Source: a virus. Taken from it: a stretch of 31,926 nucleotides of DNA. Of the stretch, positions 12,229 to 20,442 are shown one piece after another. The notes under the pieces are model-generated. The model did not search any database, was not told the DNA's origin, and worked only from the letters and a program-made list of their open reading frames with translations. How positions within the stretch are numbered: position 1 is the first letter of the stretch; every line of letters begins with the position of its first letter. A program made the position numbers and the translations under genes. The stretch covers positions 1-31,926 of IMG/VR virus record IMGVR_UViG_3300044825_000669; one strand, written 5' to 3'.

Positions 12229-14548
12229 GGAGCAAGTACTTCTTGAACGTGAACAAATCCGGCAAGGACTCAAGGCATTACGTGATAACACACGTAAGCT
12301 AGAGGAGAAAGATTACGCCAGTGCTTCTGTCTATGGTGTAGCATCAGTTCAAACACTGATTCCGCTTGTTGTTAAACGGATTCAGCAAACAGCTGAGCGA
12401 CGCATTCATTCTGGATGTGTTGGTGTAGCCTTTGCTGAGATTCAACATTACCTTTCTGATGTTGAACCTGAGGTGGCAGCAGCTATCGCAAGCAAGATGA
12501 CTTTTGATAAGGTCTTCAGCGTTAAACCTTCGTGTTCACAAGTTCAGAATGTAGCCGATGCAATCGGTCAAGCACTTGAGAATGAGTGCATGATGCGTCA
12601 TTATGAACGTTCTGTACCTGGTTTGCTTAACGTACTGAAAGAGAACTATTGGCACAAGTCCATTGGTACTCATCAGAAGGTCAAGGTTATTACTACCTTG
12701 ATGAATCGTTATGATGTTGAGCATTGGAAAGCATGGGGTAGAGCCAACCGTATTAAACTTGGTGGTTGGTTACTTGATTGTATTTGCGAGGCAACTAACT
12801 GGTTCATGCGTGACATGAGGCAGGAAGGACGAAAGCGCCAGAACTACATTGTACCTACACCTGAGTTCCTTGAAATCAAGGACGAGGTAATAGCAACTGC
12901 TGAGTTATTCAGTCCAGTAACTTGGCCGATGTTGATTCCTCCCAATGATTGGAACCATACACAGCCTGGTGGATACCTTCTCAACGAGGTGATGCGTGGG
13001 CATGACATGGTGCGTAGGGGAGGTCCGTTATGTATACAGGGAGAAACACCGATCAAGTTTCTGAACAAGATTCAGAAGGTTGCCTACCGTATTAACCCGT
13101 TTATTACTGAGGTTGCTGAAACCTTAATGAGTAAACAGATAGAGGTAGGTAAGTTTATCCCTATCATTGAACTTCCCCTACCGCCTAAACCGGTAGACAT
13201 TGCGGAGAACAAAGAGAGTAGAAAAGATTACAGAAGAAGAGCAGCTGAGATTATGAACATCAATGCACAGTCTTTTCAACGATCATGCCGTACACGTATG
13301 ACGATGAATGCAGTGCAGGTGTTCAAAGATCGAGAGCAGTTCTACATTCCGTGGTCTTTTGATTACAGGGGAAGGGCTTACCCGATCCCAGCTTTTCTTA
13401 CTCCGCAAGATACTGACTTTGGTAAATCCTTACTAAAGTTTCATGATGAGTCTTTTGTTGATGACTACGCCTGTGATTGGTTAGCTTTTCAGGTCGCTAC
13501 TACGTACGGTCTTGATAAAGCACCCATGGCTGAGCGGTTAGCATGGACGCTAGAGAATCATGAACTCATCACACTCATCGCTACTGACCCGATTGCTAAT
13601 CTGCATAACTGGGAAGGTGTCGAAGAACCTTGGCAGTTTCTTGCTGCCTGTGAAGAGTACTACCATTGTGTGATTGCATGTGATCGTTCACATACTTCAC
13701 TGATGGTTGCTACAGATGCTACATGCAGTGGTCTTCAGATCCTTGCTGGATTGGCCCGAGATGCCTCTACAGCACGCCTTGTTAACGTCTTACCATCCGA
13801 TGTACCTCAAGACGCTTACAAGGTCGTTGCAGAGGCCGCTAAGCCCCACTGTCCTGAGTCTATTCAACCGTACATAGACCGAAAGACAGTCAAGCGTGTA
13901 GTAATGACTGTTCCTTACAACGCTAAACCGTATTCCAATCGTGGATACATCCGTGAAGCATTGAAGGATCGTGATGTAGAGATCGAAAAGGATGATCTCA
14001 CTGCTACAGTCAAGGCGGTCAGGGACGCAATGAACGTTGTAGTTCCTGGACCCATGGCTGTAATGACATGGATCGAAAGTGAGGTAGCTGAGGCTATCAA
14101 ACGTGGTGCGGCTGAGTTAACTTGGACTACACCTTCTGGGTTTGCCGTAACTCAACGACTGATGAAACCTGAGATTCAACGCATTGAGTTGCAATTACTT
14201 GGTACTTGTAACTTACGTGTTGCCGTTGGTGACTCTGATGAAGTTGACCTTAACCACCACAAGAACGCAACAGCACCTAACCTCATCCATTCCCTTGATG
14301 CATCGTTGTTGCACTTAGCTGCGCTACGCTTCGATGCACCGATTGCACTTATCCATGACTCTGTGTTATGCAGAGCCACGGACATGTCCACGCTATCTAC
14401 CTTGGTACGTGAGACATACATGCACCTGTTCGCAGAGCATGATTTTCTCAATGACTTCGCATCTCAAATAGGTGCGGAGACTGCCCCACCGATCATTGGC
14501 GATCTTAAGCCTGAGTCGGTTATTGAATCCACCTACTTTTTCTGTTAA
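12206..14548 (+). CDS. T7-like single-subunit DNA-directed RNA polymerase
   Basis: A 780-residue single-subunit RNA polymerase, about 100 residues shorter than T7 gp1. Motif A is VATDATCSGLQIL (Asp504, equivalent to T7 Asp537). Motif B is DRKTVKRVVMTVPYN (Lys563 and Tyr571, equivalent to T7 Lys631 and Tyr639). Motif C is IALIHDSVLC (His717-Asp718, equivalent to T7 Asp812). WSFDYRGRAYPIPAFLTP and HHKNATAPNLIHSLDAS are also conserved, and the C-terminus ends YFFC, similar to the aromatic FAFA end of T7. It transcribes the replication and virion genes from phage promoters; host polymerase must first make it. The 20-base repeat at 13021 lies within this gene. Start ATG 12206 overlaps the previous gene by 23 bases and lacks a clear Shine-Dalgarno motif. 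Confidence 0.98.
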   Translation: MPTPAQIEEQVLLEREQIRQGLKALRDNTRKLEEKDYASASVYGVASVQTLIPLVVKRIQQTAERRIHSGCVGVAFAEIQHYLSDVEPEVAAAIASKMTFDKVFSVKPSCSQVQNVADAIGQALENECMMRHYERSVPGLLNVLKENYWHKSIGTHQKVKVITTLMNRYDVEHWKAWGRANRIKLGGWLLDCICEATNWFMRDMRQEGRKRQNYIVPTPEFLEIKDEVIATAELFSPVTWPMLIPPNDWNHTQPGGYLLNEVMRGHDMVRRGGPLCIQGETPIKFLNKIQKVAYRINPFITEVAETLMSKQIEVGKFIPIIELPLPPKPVDIAENKESRKDYRRRAAEIMNINAQSFQRSCRTRMTMNAVQVFKDREQFYIPWSFDYRGRAYPIPAFLTPQDTDFGKSLLKFHDESFVDDYACDWLAFQVATTYGLDKAPMAERLAWTLENHELITLIATDPIANLHNWEGVEEPWQFLAACEEYYHCVIACDRSHTSLMVATDATCSGLQILAGLARDASTARLVNVLPSDVPQDAYKVVAEAAKPHCPESIQPYIDRKTVKRVVMTVPYNAKPYSNRGYIREALKDRDVEIEKDDLTATVKAVRDAMNVVVPGPMAVMTWIESEVAEAIKRGAAELTWTTPSGFAVTQRLMKPEIQRIELQLLGTCNLRVAVGDSDEVDLNHHKNATAPNLIHSLDASLLHLAALRFDAPIALIHDSVLCRATDMSTLSTLVRETYMHLFAEHDFLNDFASQIGAETAPPIIGDLKPESVIESTYFFC
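13021..13040 (+). repeat. 20-base perfect direct repeat, copy 2, inside the RNA polymerase gene
   Basis: Identical to 7614-7633 and followed by GAGAAAC. Here it encodes GPLCIQ near residues 273-279 of the polymerase. Preceding G-rich sequence (TAGGGG) is not shared. A promoter at this point would drive the second part of the polymerase gene and the downstream replication genes. Whether it is a promoter or a copied gene fragment cannot be settled from sequence. Confidence 0.55.
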
Positions 14549-15117
14549 TGGCACAAACCATCCACAAGACCGAACAGCCTGTTGTCCTTGAAGGGTTCCA
14601 AGCTGTACTGAAACCTGGCAAGTTTGGTTACAAATTGTCTGCACTTCTCGATCAAGACACGATCAACACGCTTGAAGATGAGCGTACTGAACTGCTCAAG
14701 TGGGCAGAATCTAAACTGAAGAACCCCAAGCGTTCGACCCTTAAGCCTGAGCCTTGGGAAGAAGTAAAGGACGGTCAATACCAAGTTCGCTTCAGTTGGA
14801 ATGATGAAACTCGTCCTCCTGTTGTTGATACTGAAGGCACGGTTATCACTGATGAAGATACTCCGCTGTATGGTGGATCTAAGGTTAAGCTGGCTTTCCG
14901 CCAGAAGCCCTACATCCTCAAGGACGGGGTTACTTACGGCACTAGCTTGAAGCTTGCTGGTATTCAAGTGATTGCACTTAACACCTCTGCAGGTGTGGAT
15001 ACTGGTGACATGGATGACGCATCAGTGGCTGAGTTGTTTGGTAAGACTGCTGGTTTCAAGGCATCTGATCCCAACGTGACTCCTTCTGCTGATGTAGTAG
15101 AGGATGATGACTTCTGA
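14548..15117 (+). CDS. Single-stranded DNA-binding protein (T7 gp2.5-like)
   Basis: A 189-residue protein in the T7 gene 2.5 position, directly after the RNA polymerase (TAATG overlap). The core has the strand-rich OB-fold pattern of this group (VRFSWNDETRPPVVDTEG, PLYGGSKVKLAFRQKPYIL, TYGTSLKLAGIQVIALN). The end is acidic with a terminal phenylalanine (VVEDDDF), the T7 gp2.5 arrangement that docks on polymerase and primase-helicase. It coats single strands and coordinates replication and annealing. Family assignment rests on position, fold pattern and tail. Confidence 0.9.
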   Translation: MAQTIHKTEQPVVLEGFQAVLKPGKFGYKLSALLDQDTINTLEDERTELLKWAESKLKNPKRSTLKPEPWEEVKDGQYQVRFSWNDETRPPVVDTEGTVITDEDTPLYGGSKVKLAFRQKPYILKDGVTYGTSLKLAGIQVIALNTSAGVDTGDMDDASVAELFGKTAGFKASDPNVTPSADVVEDDDF

Positions 15118-15467
15118 TGTTTAGATCGGGCTTAGAGGGTAAGGTCGCTGACCTGCTCTCTAGCTTGAAAGTTAAGTACGAATACGAATCACGCAAACTC
15201 GCATACATCCTTGAATGCAATTACATCCCCGACTTTCTTTTGCCGAATGGTGTTTACTTAGAAGTAAAGGGACGCCTGACAAGCGAGGATCGCCGCAAGA
15301 TGATCGCAGTGAAGAAGAGCAATCCAGACTTAGATATTCGATTTGTCTTTCAAGCACCCTTTAACAAAATCTACAAAGGGTCTAAAACCACCTATGCGAA
15401 GTGGTGCGAAAAGCACGGCTTCCCTTGGTCTTCATACCAATCAATCCCAATTTCATGGCTAACTTGA
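15117..15467 (+). CDS. Endonuclease I, Holliday junction resolvase (T7 gp3-like)
   Basis: A 116-residue protein close to the size of T7 endonuclease I (149). The catalytic set is visible: Glu7 in FRSGLEGKVA, Asp39 in CNYIPDF, and Glu49/Lys51 in GVYLEVKGRL. It then follows the family pattern (SNPDLDIRFVFQAPFNKIYK, TYAKWCEKHGFPW). It cuts branched DNA such as Holliday junctions and helps degrade host DNA. Overlaps the previous gene by one base (TGATG) and the next by 13. Confidence 0.95.
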   Translation: MFRSGLEGKVADLLSSLKVKYEYESRKLAYILECNYIPDFLLPNGVYLEVKGRLTSEDRRKMIAVKKSNPDLDIRFVFQAPFNKIYKGSKTTYAKWCEKHGFPWSSYQSIPISWLT

Positions 15468-15664
15468 ATTACGGTTCTCTTGAGTTTTATTCTGAGCAGT
15501 TCTCTGACATTCTTGCTGATGTGGATGCTACGACTCCTGATGTAGCAGACAACATTATGAATGGGTTTATTATTGCCCTTGATGAATGGCTCGATTATCA
15601 CGACAAACAGGCATCTGCATATGCACAACTCCGAGAGCGAGTTCGTAAGGCACTTACCATGTGA
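15455..15664 (+). CDS. Small acidic hypothetical protein, 69 aa
   Basis: I take ATG 15455, 18 codons inside a longer open frame, because it gives the usual short overlap with endonuclease I. The peptide (LNYGSLEFYSEQFSDILADV, then FIIALDEWLDYHDKQASAYA) is acidic and helical with a short basic end (LRERVRKALTM). It overlaps the primase-helicase start by 44 bases. No family recognised. Confidence 0.68.
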   Translation: MANLNYGSLEFYSEQFSDILADVDATTPDVADNIMNGFIIALDEWLDYHDKQASAYAQLRERVRKALTM

Positions 15665-17201
15665 ACACTGTGGTTCATCGGATGCAAATTCTTTGTACTC
15701 CGATGGACACACTTTTTGCTTCTCGTGCAATGCGTACGGGCACACTGAAGAAGATGTTCACAATCACCAAATGTCCACCAATGTACAGTTACGCGGATCA
15801 GCTGAACGGCTGCAAAAACGACGTATCTCAGAAAAAGTCTGCAAGCAGTACCGGATACACAGGGACGGAGACGTTCTACGGTTCTATTATTTCAGCGATG
15901 CTGGAGTACTTGAAGGCTGTAAAGTAAAAACTAAAGACAAGGTATTTACCTACGAAGGCAATGTCCCAGGCACACTCTTTGGACAACATTTGTTTCCCGC
16001 CACTGGAAAACGAGTTGTCATTACAGAAGGCGAACTCGATGCAGCTTCATGTCAAGAAGCTATGCCGGGGTGGCCGATGGTATCTTTACCTAGCGGTGCC
16101 GCTTCGGCCAGGAAGTCGATTCAACGGGTTATCCCCTGGCTCCAGGGTTATGAAGAGATTGTCTTGTTCTTCGACAATGACACGGCAGGCCGTAAGGCGA
16201 CGGAGGAAGCAGCAAGCGTACTCCCACCTGGCAAGTGCAAGATTGCATCGCTCCCGGATGATTACAAAGATGCGTCAGACGCCCTCGTTGCCAATGACGC
16301 TCAAGCGATTCGTGAGGCTATTTGGAATGCAAAACCTTACCGTCCAGATGGGATCGTTGATGGGAAATCACTCCTAGAACTTGTAACCACACCTACACCA
16401 CCCGCTGATCATGACTACCCTTTCGCCGGACTACAAAATAAACTTCACGGGATCCGATACGGCGAGCTTGTTACAATTACTGCAGGATCTGGCATTGGTA
16501 AATCCAGCTTCTGTAGAGAGCTGGCAACTCACCTTCTCAATTCCGGTGAACGAGTTGGATACCTGGCTCTCGAAGAGTCAAATCGCAGGACAGCTCTTGG
16601 ACTGATGTCCGCAGCAGTTGGTAAATCACTACACCTTGGAGAACATGAACGATCTACTCTCACCCAAGCGTATCAGGATACTCTTGCTGTCTGGAATCTC
16701 TTTCTTTTCGACGGCTTTGGTTCTTTTGATCCTGATCTCATCTACAACCGAATTGAATACCTGGCAACAGGTCTTGATGCGCGGATCATCTTTCTAGATC
16801 ACCTCAGCATCTTGCTGTCTGGTCTTGATGGTGATGAACGCCGCATGATTGACACTACCATGACACGCCTACGTTCCCTTGTTGAACGTACTGGTGTTGC
16901 CATGTTCCTCGTCTCCCACCTCAGGCGAACATCATCTGATACAAACCATGAAGAGGGAGCACGTGTTACACTTGGACAGCTGCGAGGAAGTGCAGCTATT
17001 GCACAGCTGTCTGACGGAGTTATTGCACTTGAACGAAATCAACAGAGCACAAGCAAACAGTCTGACACGACTGTTAGAGTCCTCAAGAATCGCTATTCAG
17101 GCGAAGTTGGCATCGCGTGTAATCTAACTTACGATCTTTCCACCTGTAAATTCAATGAAACTCAACCAGAACAAGAGTTCGACCCAACAACAGACTTTTG
17201 A
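15621..17201 (+). CDS. DNA primase-helicase (T7 gp4-like)
   Basis: A 526-residue protein from ATG 15621; the longer frame from 15561 adds residues unlike T7 gp4. The zinc-binding primase domain has CEHC (Cys14, Cys17) and CFSC (Cys33, Cys36) around SLYSDGHTFC. The TOPRIM core has ITEGELDAAS (Glu136) and LFFDNDTAGR (Asp185, Asp187). The RecA-like helicase has Walker A AGSGIGKSS (about 288-296), Walker B IIFLDHLS (Asp393) and LRGSAAIAQLSDGVIALERN. The acidic end with terminal Phe (DPTTDF) matches the T7 gp4 polymerase-contact tail. It unwinds DNA and primes lagging-strand synthesis. Met51 could give a short form lacking zinc-binding, as in T7 gp4B. Overlaps both neighbours by 44-47 bases. Confidence 0.97.
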   Translation: MHNSESEFVRHLPCEHCGSSDANSLYSDGHTFCFSCNAYGHTEEDVHNHQMSTNVQLRGSAERLQKRRISEKVCKQYRIHRDGDVLRFYYFSDAGVLEGCKVKTKDKVFTYEGNVPGTLFGQHLFPATGKRVVITEGELDAASCQEAMPGWPMVSLPSGAASARKSIQRVIPWLQGYEEIVLFFDNDTAGRKATEEAASVLPPGKCKIASLPDDYKDASDALVANDAQAIREAIWNAKPYRPDGIVDGKSLLELVTTPTPPADHDYPFAGLQNKLHGIRYGELVTITAGSGIGKSSFCRELATHLLNSGERVGYLALEESNRRTALGLMSAAVGKSLHLGEHERSTLTQAYQDTLAVWNLFLFDGFGSFDPDLIYNRIEYLATGLDARIIFLDHLSILLSGLDGDERRMIDTTMTRLRSLVERTGVAMFLVSHLRRTSSDTNHEEGARVTLGQLRGSAAIAQLSDGVIALERNQQSTSKQSDTTVRVLKNRYSGEVGIACNLTYDLSTCKFNETQPEQEFDPTTDF

Positions 17202-17385
17202 TCCTTGGAATCTTCGTGGCCGTCTTCCCATGACTCCTGTTTGGAAAGACCCTGACAAATCCAAAGAACGTTGGGATCGAGCCTTTAATTACCTGGCTCA
17301 ACTAAAACGTCCCAACCCTCCTACTCCCGAGGCTGTAGCAAAGGCACAGTTTGTCGATAAGACGTATCGTTGGACCGGTCGTTGA
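17155..17385 (+). CDS. Hypothetical protein, 76 aa
   Basis: A 76-residue basic protein, starting 47 bases inside the end of the primase-helicase gene. The second half (VWKDPDKSKERWDRAFNYLA, then VAKAQFVDKTYRWTGR) looks folded and helical; the first 25 residues are Gln/Asn-rich. An internal Met (about residue 26, at 17230) is an alternative start. It ends directly before the exonuclease-domain ORF. No family recognised; the location in the replisome block suggests a replication accessory. Confidence 0.68.
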   Translation: MKLNQNKSSTQQQTFDPWNLRGRLPMTPVWKDPDKSKERWDRAFNYLAQLKRPNPPTPEAVAKAQFVDKTYRWTGR

Positions 17386-17907
17386 ATGTCACAGTTGATC
17401 TTTGACTTAGAAACAAACGGACTTCTGTATGATCTTACCAGCATTCACTGTCTGGTCATCTATGATAACGAGGCTGACCAAACCCTGGTTTATAATGACC
17501 AAGGTAGCCAAGAGCCAATCGTCCGTGGCCTCTCAAGGTTAGAAGAAGCTGATTGCATTATCGGCCATAACATCATTGGTTACGACATACCTGCTATCAA
17601 GAAGTTGTATCCTTGGTTCAAGCCTGAAGGCGAGGTCATGGATACCTTACTTCTTTCACGGCTGTATCACACAGACTTGCTCAGTATCGACAAAAAGAAG
17701 AACTGGAAACACATGCCAGTGAAACTATACGGTCGTCACTCTCTTGAAGCCTATGGCTATCGCCTGGGTGAATACAAAGGAGAGTTTGGTAAAACATCTG
17801 ACTGGAAAGAATGGTCAGAGGACATGCAAGACTATTGTGTACAAGACGTAACCGTTACCCGTAAACTATGCGAACACTTCCGTCCTTACCTGACTGGTGC
17901 TCGCTAG
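17386..17907 (+). CDS. DNA polymerase, 3'-5' exonuclease domain (separate ORF)
   Basis: A 173-residue ORF equal to the N-terminal proofreading domain of T7 gp5. Exo I is LIFDLETNG (Asp7, Glu9), Exo II is IIGHNIIGYDIPAI (Asp67), and Exo III is YCVQDVTVTRKL (Tyr150, Asp154), so all catalytic residues are present. It ends in a TAG at 17905 just where the polymerase domain should begin, while the polymerase continues in another frame from 17865. Either two proteins act together, or a -1 frameshift or a sequence error separates one gene. The protein would remove mismatched bases during replication. Compare the polymerase ORF at 17868. Confidence 0.93.
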   Translation: MSQLIFDLETNGLLYDLTSIHCLVIYDNEADQTLVYNDQGSQEPIVRGLSRLEEADCIIGHNIIGYDIPAIKKLYPWFKPEGEVMDTLLLSRLYHTDLLSIDKKKNWKHMPVKLYGRHSLEAYGYRLGEYKGEFGKTSDWKEWSEDMQDYCVQDVTVTRKLCEHFRPYLTGAR

Positions 17908-19130
17908 AGCATCAAGTCGCAGAAATACTTACTCAACAAGAACTACATGGCTGGTACTTCAACGAGAGGCAGGCATATGAGCTTGAATCTACTCTCCGAA
18001 GCGAACTGGAATCTATTACAGGATCACTACGAGAGAGGCATCCTCTCATTGCAGGATCGGAATTTACTCCTAAGCGAAATAACAAAACTTCTGGCTACAT
18101 TGAAGGATGCCCCTTCACCCGGCTAAAGGAGTTCAACCCCACATCTCGTGATCACATTGCGTGGGTTATGCAGCAGTATTACGGCTGGAAACCTACAGAG
18201 TTCACAGATAAAGGTAAACCTACGATTGATGAAGTTGTATTGAAAGACATTGGTACGCCAATCGCTCTTGATTTCTTCCGTTGTCTTGAACTAACGAAAC
18301 AGCTTGGCATGTTGTCCGAAGGCATCAATGCCTGGTTGAAGTTAGTAAGAGACAACCGTATTCATCATCACTGTTCCGTAGCTACGAACACATTCCGATG
18401 TGCTCACCGCAAACCTAACTTAGCTCAAGTTCCCAGTGACGCTGATTTTAGAAAGCTATTCTGCGCTACTCCTGGCCTTGTTATGGTCGGTGCTGATCTC
18501 GCAGGCATTGAACTCAGAATGCTTGCCCACTATCTGGCTCGATATGATGGAGGCAGGTATGCAGACGTTCTTCTCAACGGTGACATTCACCAAGAGAATG
18601 CCGACAAGATCGGAATTAGCCGTAAACAAGTCAAGACAGTAACGTATGCCTTTTTATACGGGGCTGGCGATGCCAAGTTGGGAAGAAGCTATGATCCTCA
18701 ACTCAATGAAAAAGATGCAAAGAAAAAGGGTAAAGAGATACGTCAGGCTTACATGGATGCAGTACCTGGACTTGAGAAGCTGGTTACTGCGGTTAAGTCC
18801 AAGGCAGAATCTGGTTACATCAACCTGTGTGACGATCGCCGCTGCCTTGTTGATGGTAGCCACAAAGCCCTTAACTACCTCTTGCAAGGATCCGCTGGTG
18901 TAATTGCCAAGCGGTGGATGCTTATCAACCACGAGAATACACGTGAGCTATGCTGCTCACAACTAGCATTTGTACATGACGAATTGCAATTTGAATGTGA
19001 TCCCGGACACGTGGATCAACTACGAACATCCTTGGTACGCTCAGCTGAAGAGGCTGGACGCTTCTATGACCTACGAATTTCCATCGCAGCAGAAGCCCAA
19101 GTCGGAAACAACTGGAGTGAAGTACATTAA
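17868..19130 (+). CDS. DNA polymerase I-like, polymerase domain (T7 gp5 C-terminal part)
   Basis: A 420-residue family A polymerase domain. Motif A is MVGADLAGIELRMLA (Asp210, Glu215); the O-helix is RKQVKTVTYAFLYGAGD (Lys256, Tyr260); motif C is LAFVHDELQF (His370-Asp371-Glu372). CSLEHQVAEILTQQELHGW near the start matches the region right after the exonuclease domain in T7-like enzymes. The ATG at 17868 overlaps the exonuclease ORF by 40 bases. Exonuclease plus polymerase total about 590 residues against about 700 in T7. Its frame opens only at 17865 (TAA just before), so any frameshift must occur in 17865-17907. It copies the phage genome. Function certain; one- or two-protein organisation is not. 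Confidence 0.95.
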   Translation: MRTLPSLPDWCSLEHQVAEILTQQELHGWYFNERQAYELESTLRSELESITGSLRERHPLIAGSEFTPKRNNKTSGYIEGCPFTRLKEFNPTSRDHIAWVMQQYYGWKPTEFTDKGKPTIDEVVLKDIGTPIALDFFRCLELTKQLGMLSEGINAWLKLVRDNRIHHHCSVATNTFRCAHRKPNLAQVPSDADFRKLFCATPGLVMVGADLAGIELRMLAHYLARYDGGRYADVLLNGDIHQENADKIGISRKQVKTVTYAFLYGAGDAKLGRSYDPQLNEKDAKKKGKEIRQAYMDAVPGLEKLVTAVKSKAESGYINLCDDRRCLVDGSHKALNYLLQGSAGVIAKRWMLINHENTRELCCSQLAFVHDELQFECDPGHVDQLRTSLVRSAEEAGRFYDLRISIAAEAQVGNNWSEVH

Positions 19131-19267
19131 TGGCAGTCAAATCTAAAACCACCCTTGGCCGGGTTCAATTCAAGTCTCGTGCCAAATTCAAACGCACCCA
19201 TCAAGGTAACGGCACCCGCAGTCTTCCTTCGCATGGGCGTAAGCTCAAGCGAGGACAAGGTAAATGA
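19130..19267 (+). CDS. Small basic protein, 45 aa
   Basis: Starts in the TAATG overlap with the polymerase stop and ends in an ATGA overlap with the exonuclease. Very basic (AVKSKTTLGRVQFKSRAKFK, then GNGTRSLPSHGRKLKRGQGK). The order polymerase, small basic protein, exonuclease is also known in related cyanophages as I recall it. Probably nucleic-acid-binding; function unknown. Too short for usual ORF cut-offs. Confidence 0.72.
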   Translation: MAVKSKTTLGRVQFKSRAKFKRTHQGNGTRSLPSHGRKLKRGQGK

Positions 19268-20031
19268 GTCTATTGATAGATGCAGACTTCATTGTTTATA
19301 AGTGTTGCGCCGCCAACGAAACTGAAATCGACTGGGGAGATGACGTTATCGTCGTCACAAGCCGCTTCACCGAAGCCTACAACATGGTCGAACGAGAGTT
19401 ATACAAAATCGCAAGTGACCTTGGAAACTTCGATGATTCTATTCTGTTTTTTACTGATAGTATCAACTTTCGTAAACGTATTGATCCAGCGTATAAAGGA
19501 CATAGAAATCGAAAGAAGCCGTGCGGCTATCGCCGGGTCATCAACAAACTCAAGGAAGAATACAACGTTGTTGTAATGCCTGAGTTAGAGGCAGATGATG
19601 CCCTTGGCATTTATGCTACTAAAGAACCGGGACACATCATTTGTAGTCCTGATAAAGACATGCGACAGATACCTGGAGACCTGTATGATTTATCTACTGG
19701 AGTTATCACAATCACCAAAGAAGAAGGTGAGCGTTGGCACTACATTCAAACGTTGGCTGGCGACCAAACTGATGGCTACAGCGGAGTACCTGGATTCGGA
19801 ATCAAAAGGGCGGAAGCCTTCTTTGAGGAGAACGGATACTCCTGGTCTTCGGTCGTCAATGCTTTTGCCAGCAAGGATCTTGATGAGTCCGTTGCCATTC
19901 AAAATGCCAGGCTCGCAAAGATCCTTCAGCACACCGACTATGACTTCACCACTAACACCGTCAAGCTATGGACCGCCCCCTCCGATTGTCGAACTGACAA
20001 TGGAGCAGCAGTTCAAAATGCGTCAGATTGA
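19264..20031 (+). CDS. 5'-3' exonuclease (T7 gp6-like, FEN/PIN superfamily)
   Basis: A 255-residue exonuclease. Acidic metal-binding positions appear in order: LLIDADFIVYK (Asp6, Asp8), LFFTDSINFRKRI (Asp65), MPELEADDALGIYA (Glu107-Asp112 region), ICSPDKDMRQIPG (Asp130, Asp132), and the helix-hairpin-helix region LAGDQTDGYSGVPGFGIKRA (Asp167, Asp170). It degrades DNA from 5' ends, removing RNA primers and recycling host DNA into nucleotides. This is the T7 gene 6 position after the polymerase. The last 31 bases overlap the next ORF. Confidence 0.95.
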   Translation: MSLLIDADFIVYKCCAANETEIDWGDDVIVVTSRFTEAYNMVERELYKIASDLGNFDDSILFFTDSINFRKRIDPAYKGHRNRKKPCGYRRVINKLKEEYNVVVMPELEADDALGIYATKEPGHIICSPDKDMRQIPGDLYDLSTGVITITKEEGERWHYIQTLAGDQTDGYSGVPGFGIKRAEAFFEENGYSWSSVVNAFASKDLDESVAIQNARLAKILQHTDYDFTTNTVKLWTAPSDCRTDNGAAVQNASD

Positions 20032-20227
20032 AGATGCCCTGAATAGTTCTAAGGGAGAGGTTGATTCTATTATCACTCTCTTCCTTGCTCTTCAACGGCA
20101 GTGCTTCGTTCTCGGTAATTCACTCTCTAATCTTGTAAAACATTGGCCGACACCAACTCAACTGGACCCAAATACTATCGAAGAGGTTCTATCCAAGTTT
20201 GGGATTTCGTCCGAGACCAAGGACTGA
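20000..20227 (+). CDS. Hypothetical protein, 75 aa
   Basis: From ATG 20000; the open frame is longer upstream but there it is only a shadow of the exonuclease gene. The peptide (KMRQIEDALNSSKGEVDSII, LALQRQCFVLGNSLSNLVKH, PNTIEEVLSKFGISSETKD) is mostly helical. It overlaps the exonuclease end by 32 bases and the DUF3310 gene start by 85. No family recognised. Confidence 0.6.
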   Translation: MEQQFKMRQIEDALNSSKGEVDSIITLFLALQRQCFVLGNSLSNLVKHWPTPTQLDPNTIEEVLSKFGISSETKD

Positions 20228-20442
20228 ACTTCCACCTCGGTAACGCCATTAAATACATTTGTCGTGCGGGATATAAAGACAGCCGCATCTCTGATCTACG
20301 TAAAGCAATCCACTACCTACAAAATGAGCTTGAAAACGAAATCCTTCATCAGCGACCAAGCAAAGGAGTTCCGGAAAAGTTTCCAGGTCAACAACAGTAT
20401 GAGTCCAGCTTCACGGACTGGTCAGAGGACTTTGATCGTTGA
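20143..20442 (+). CDS. DUF3310 protein (T7 gp1.7-like)
   Basis: A 99-residue protein carrying the DUF3310 pattern: YYRRGSIQVWDFVRDQGLNF, then HLGNAIKYICRAGYKD and LRKAIHYLQNELENE. T7 gp1.7, a nucleotide kinase, contains this domain, so a role in nucleotide metabolism is likely beside MazG and ribonucleotide reductase. The frame has a stop at 20128 and no ATG before the domain, so the start is probably the TTG at 20143, an unusual codon. The gene overlaps its upstream neighbour by 85 bases and MazG by 119. Confidence 0.87.
   Translation: MADTNSTGPKYYRRGSIQVWDFVRDQGLNFHLGNAIKYICRAGYKDSRISDLRKAIHYLQNELENEILHQRPSKGVPEKFPGQQQYESSFTDWSEDFDR

Noticed and set aside
17865-17907. Programmed -1 frameshift slippery site in the DNA polymerase
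   Set aside because: No X-XXY-YYZ heptamer is visible, so I kept two ORFs and left the question open in the findings.
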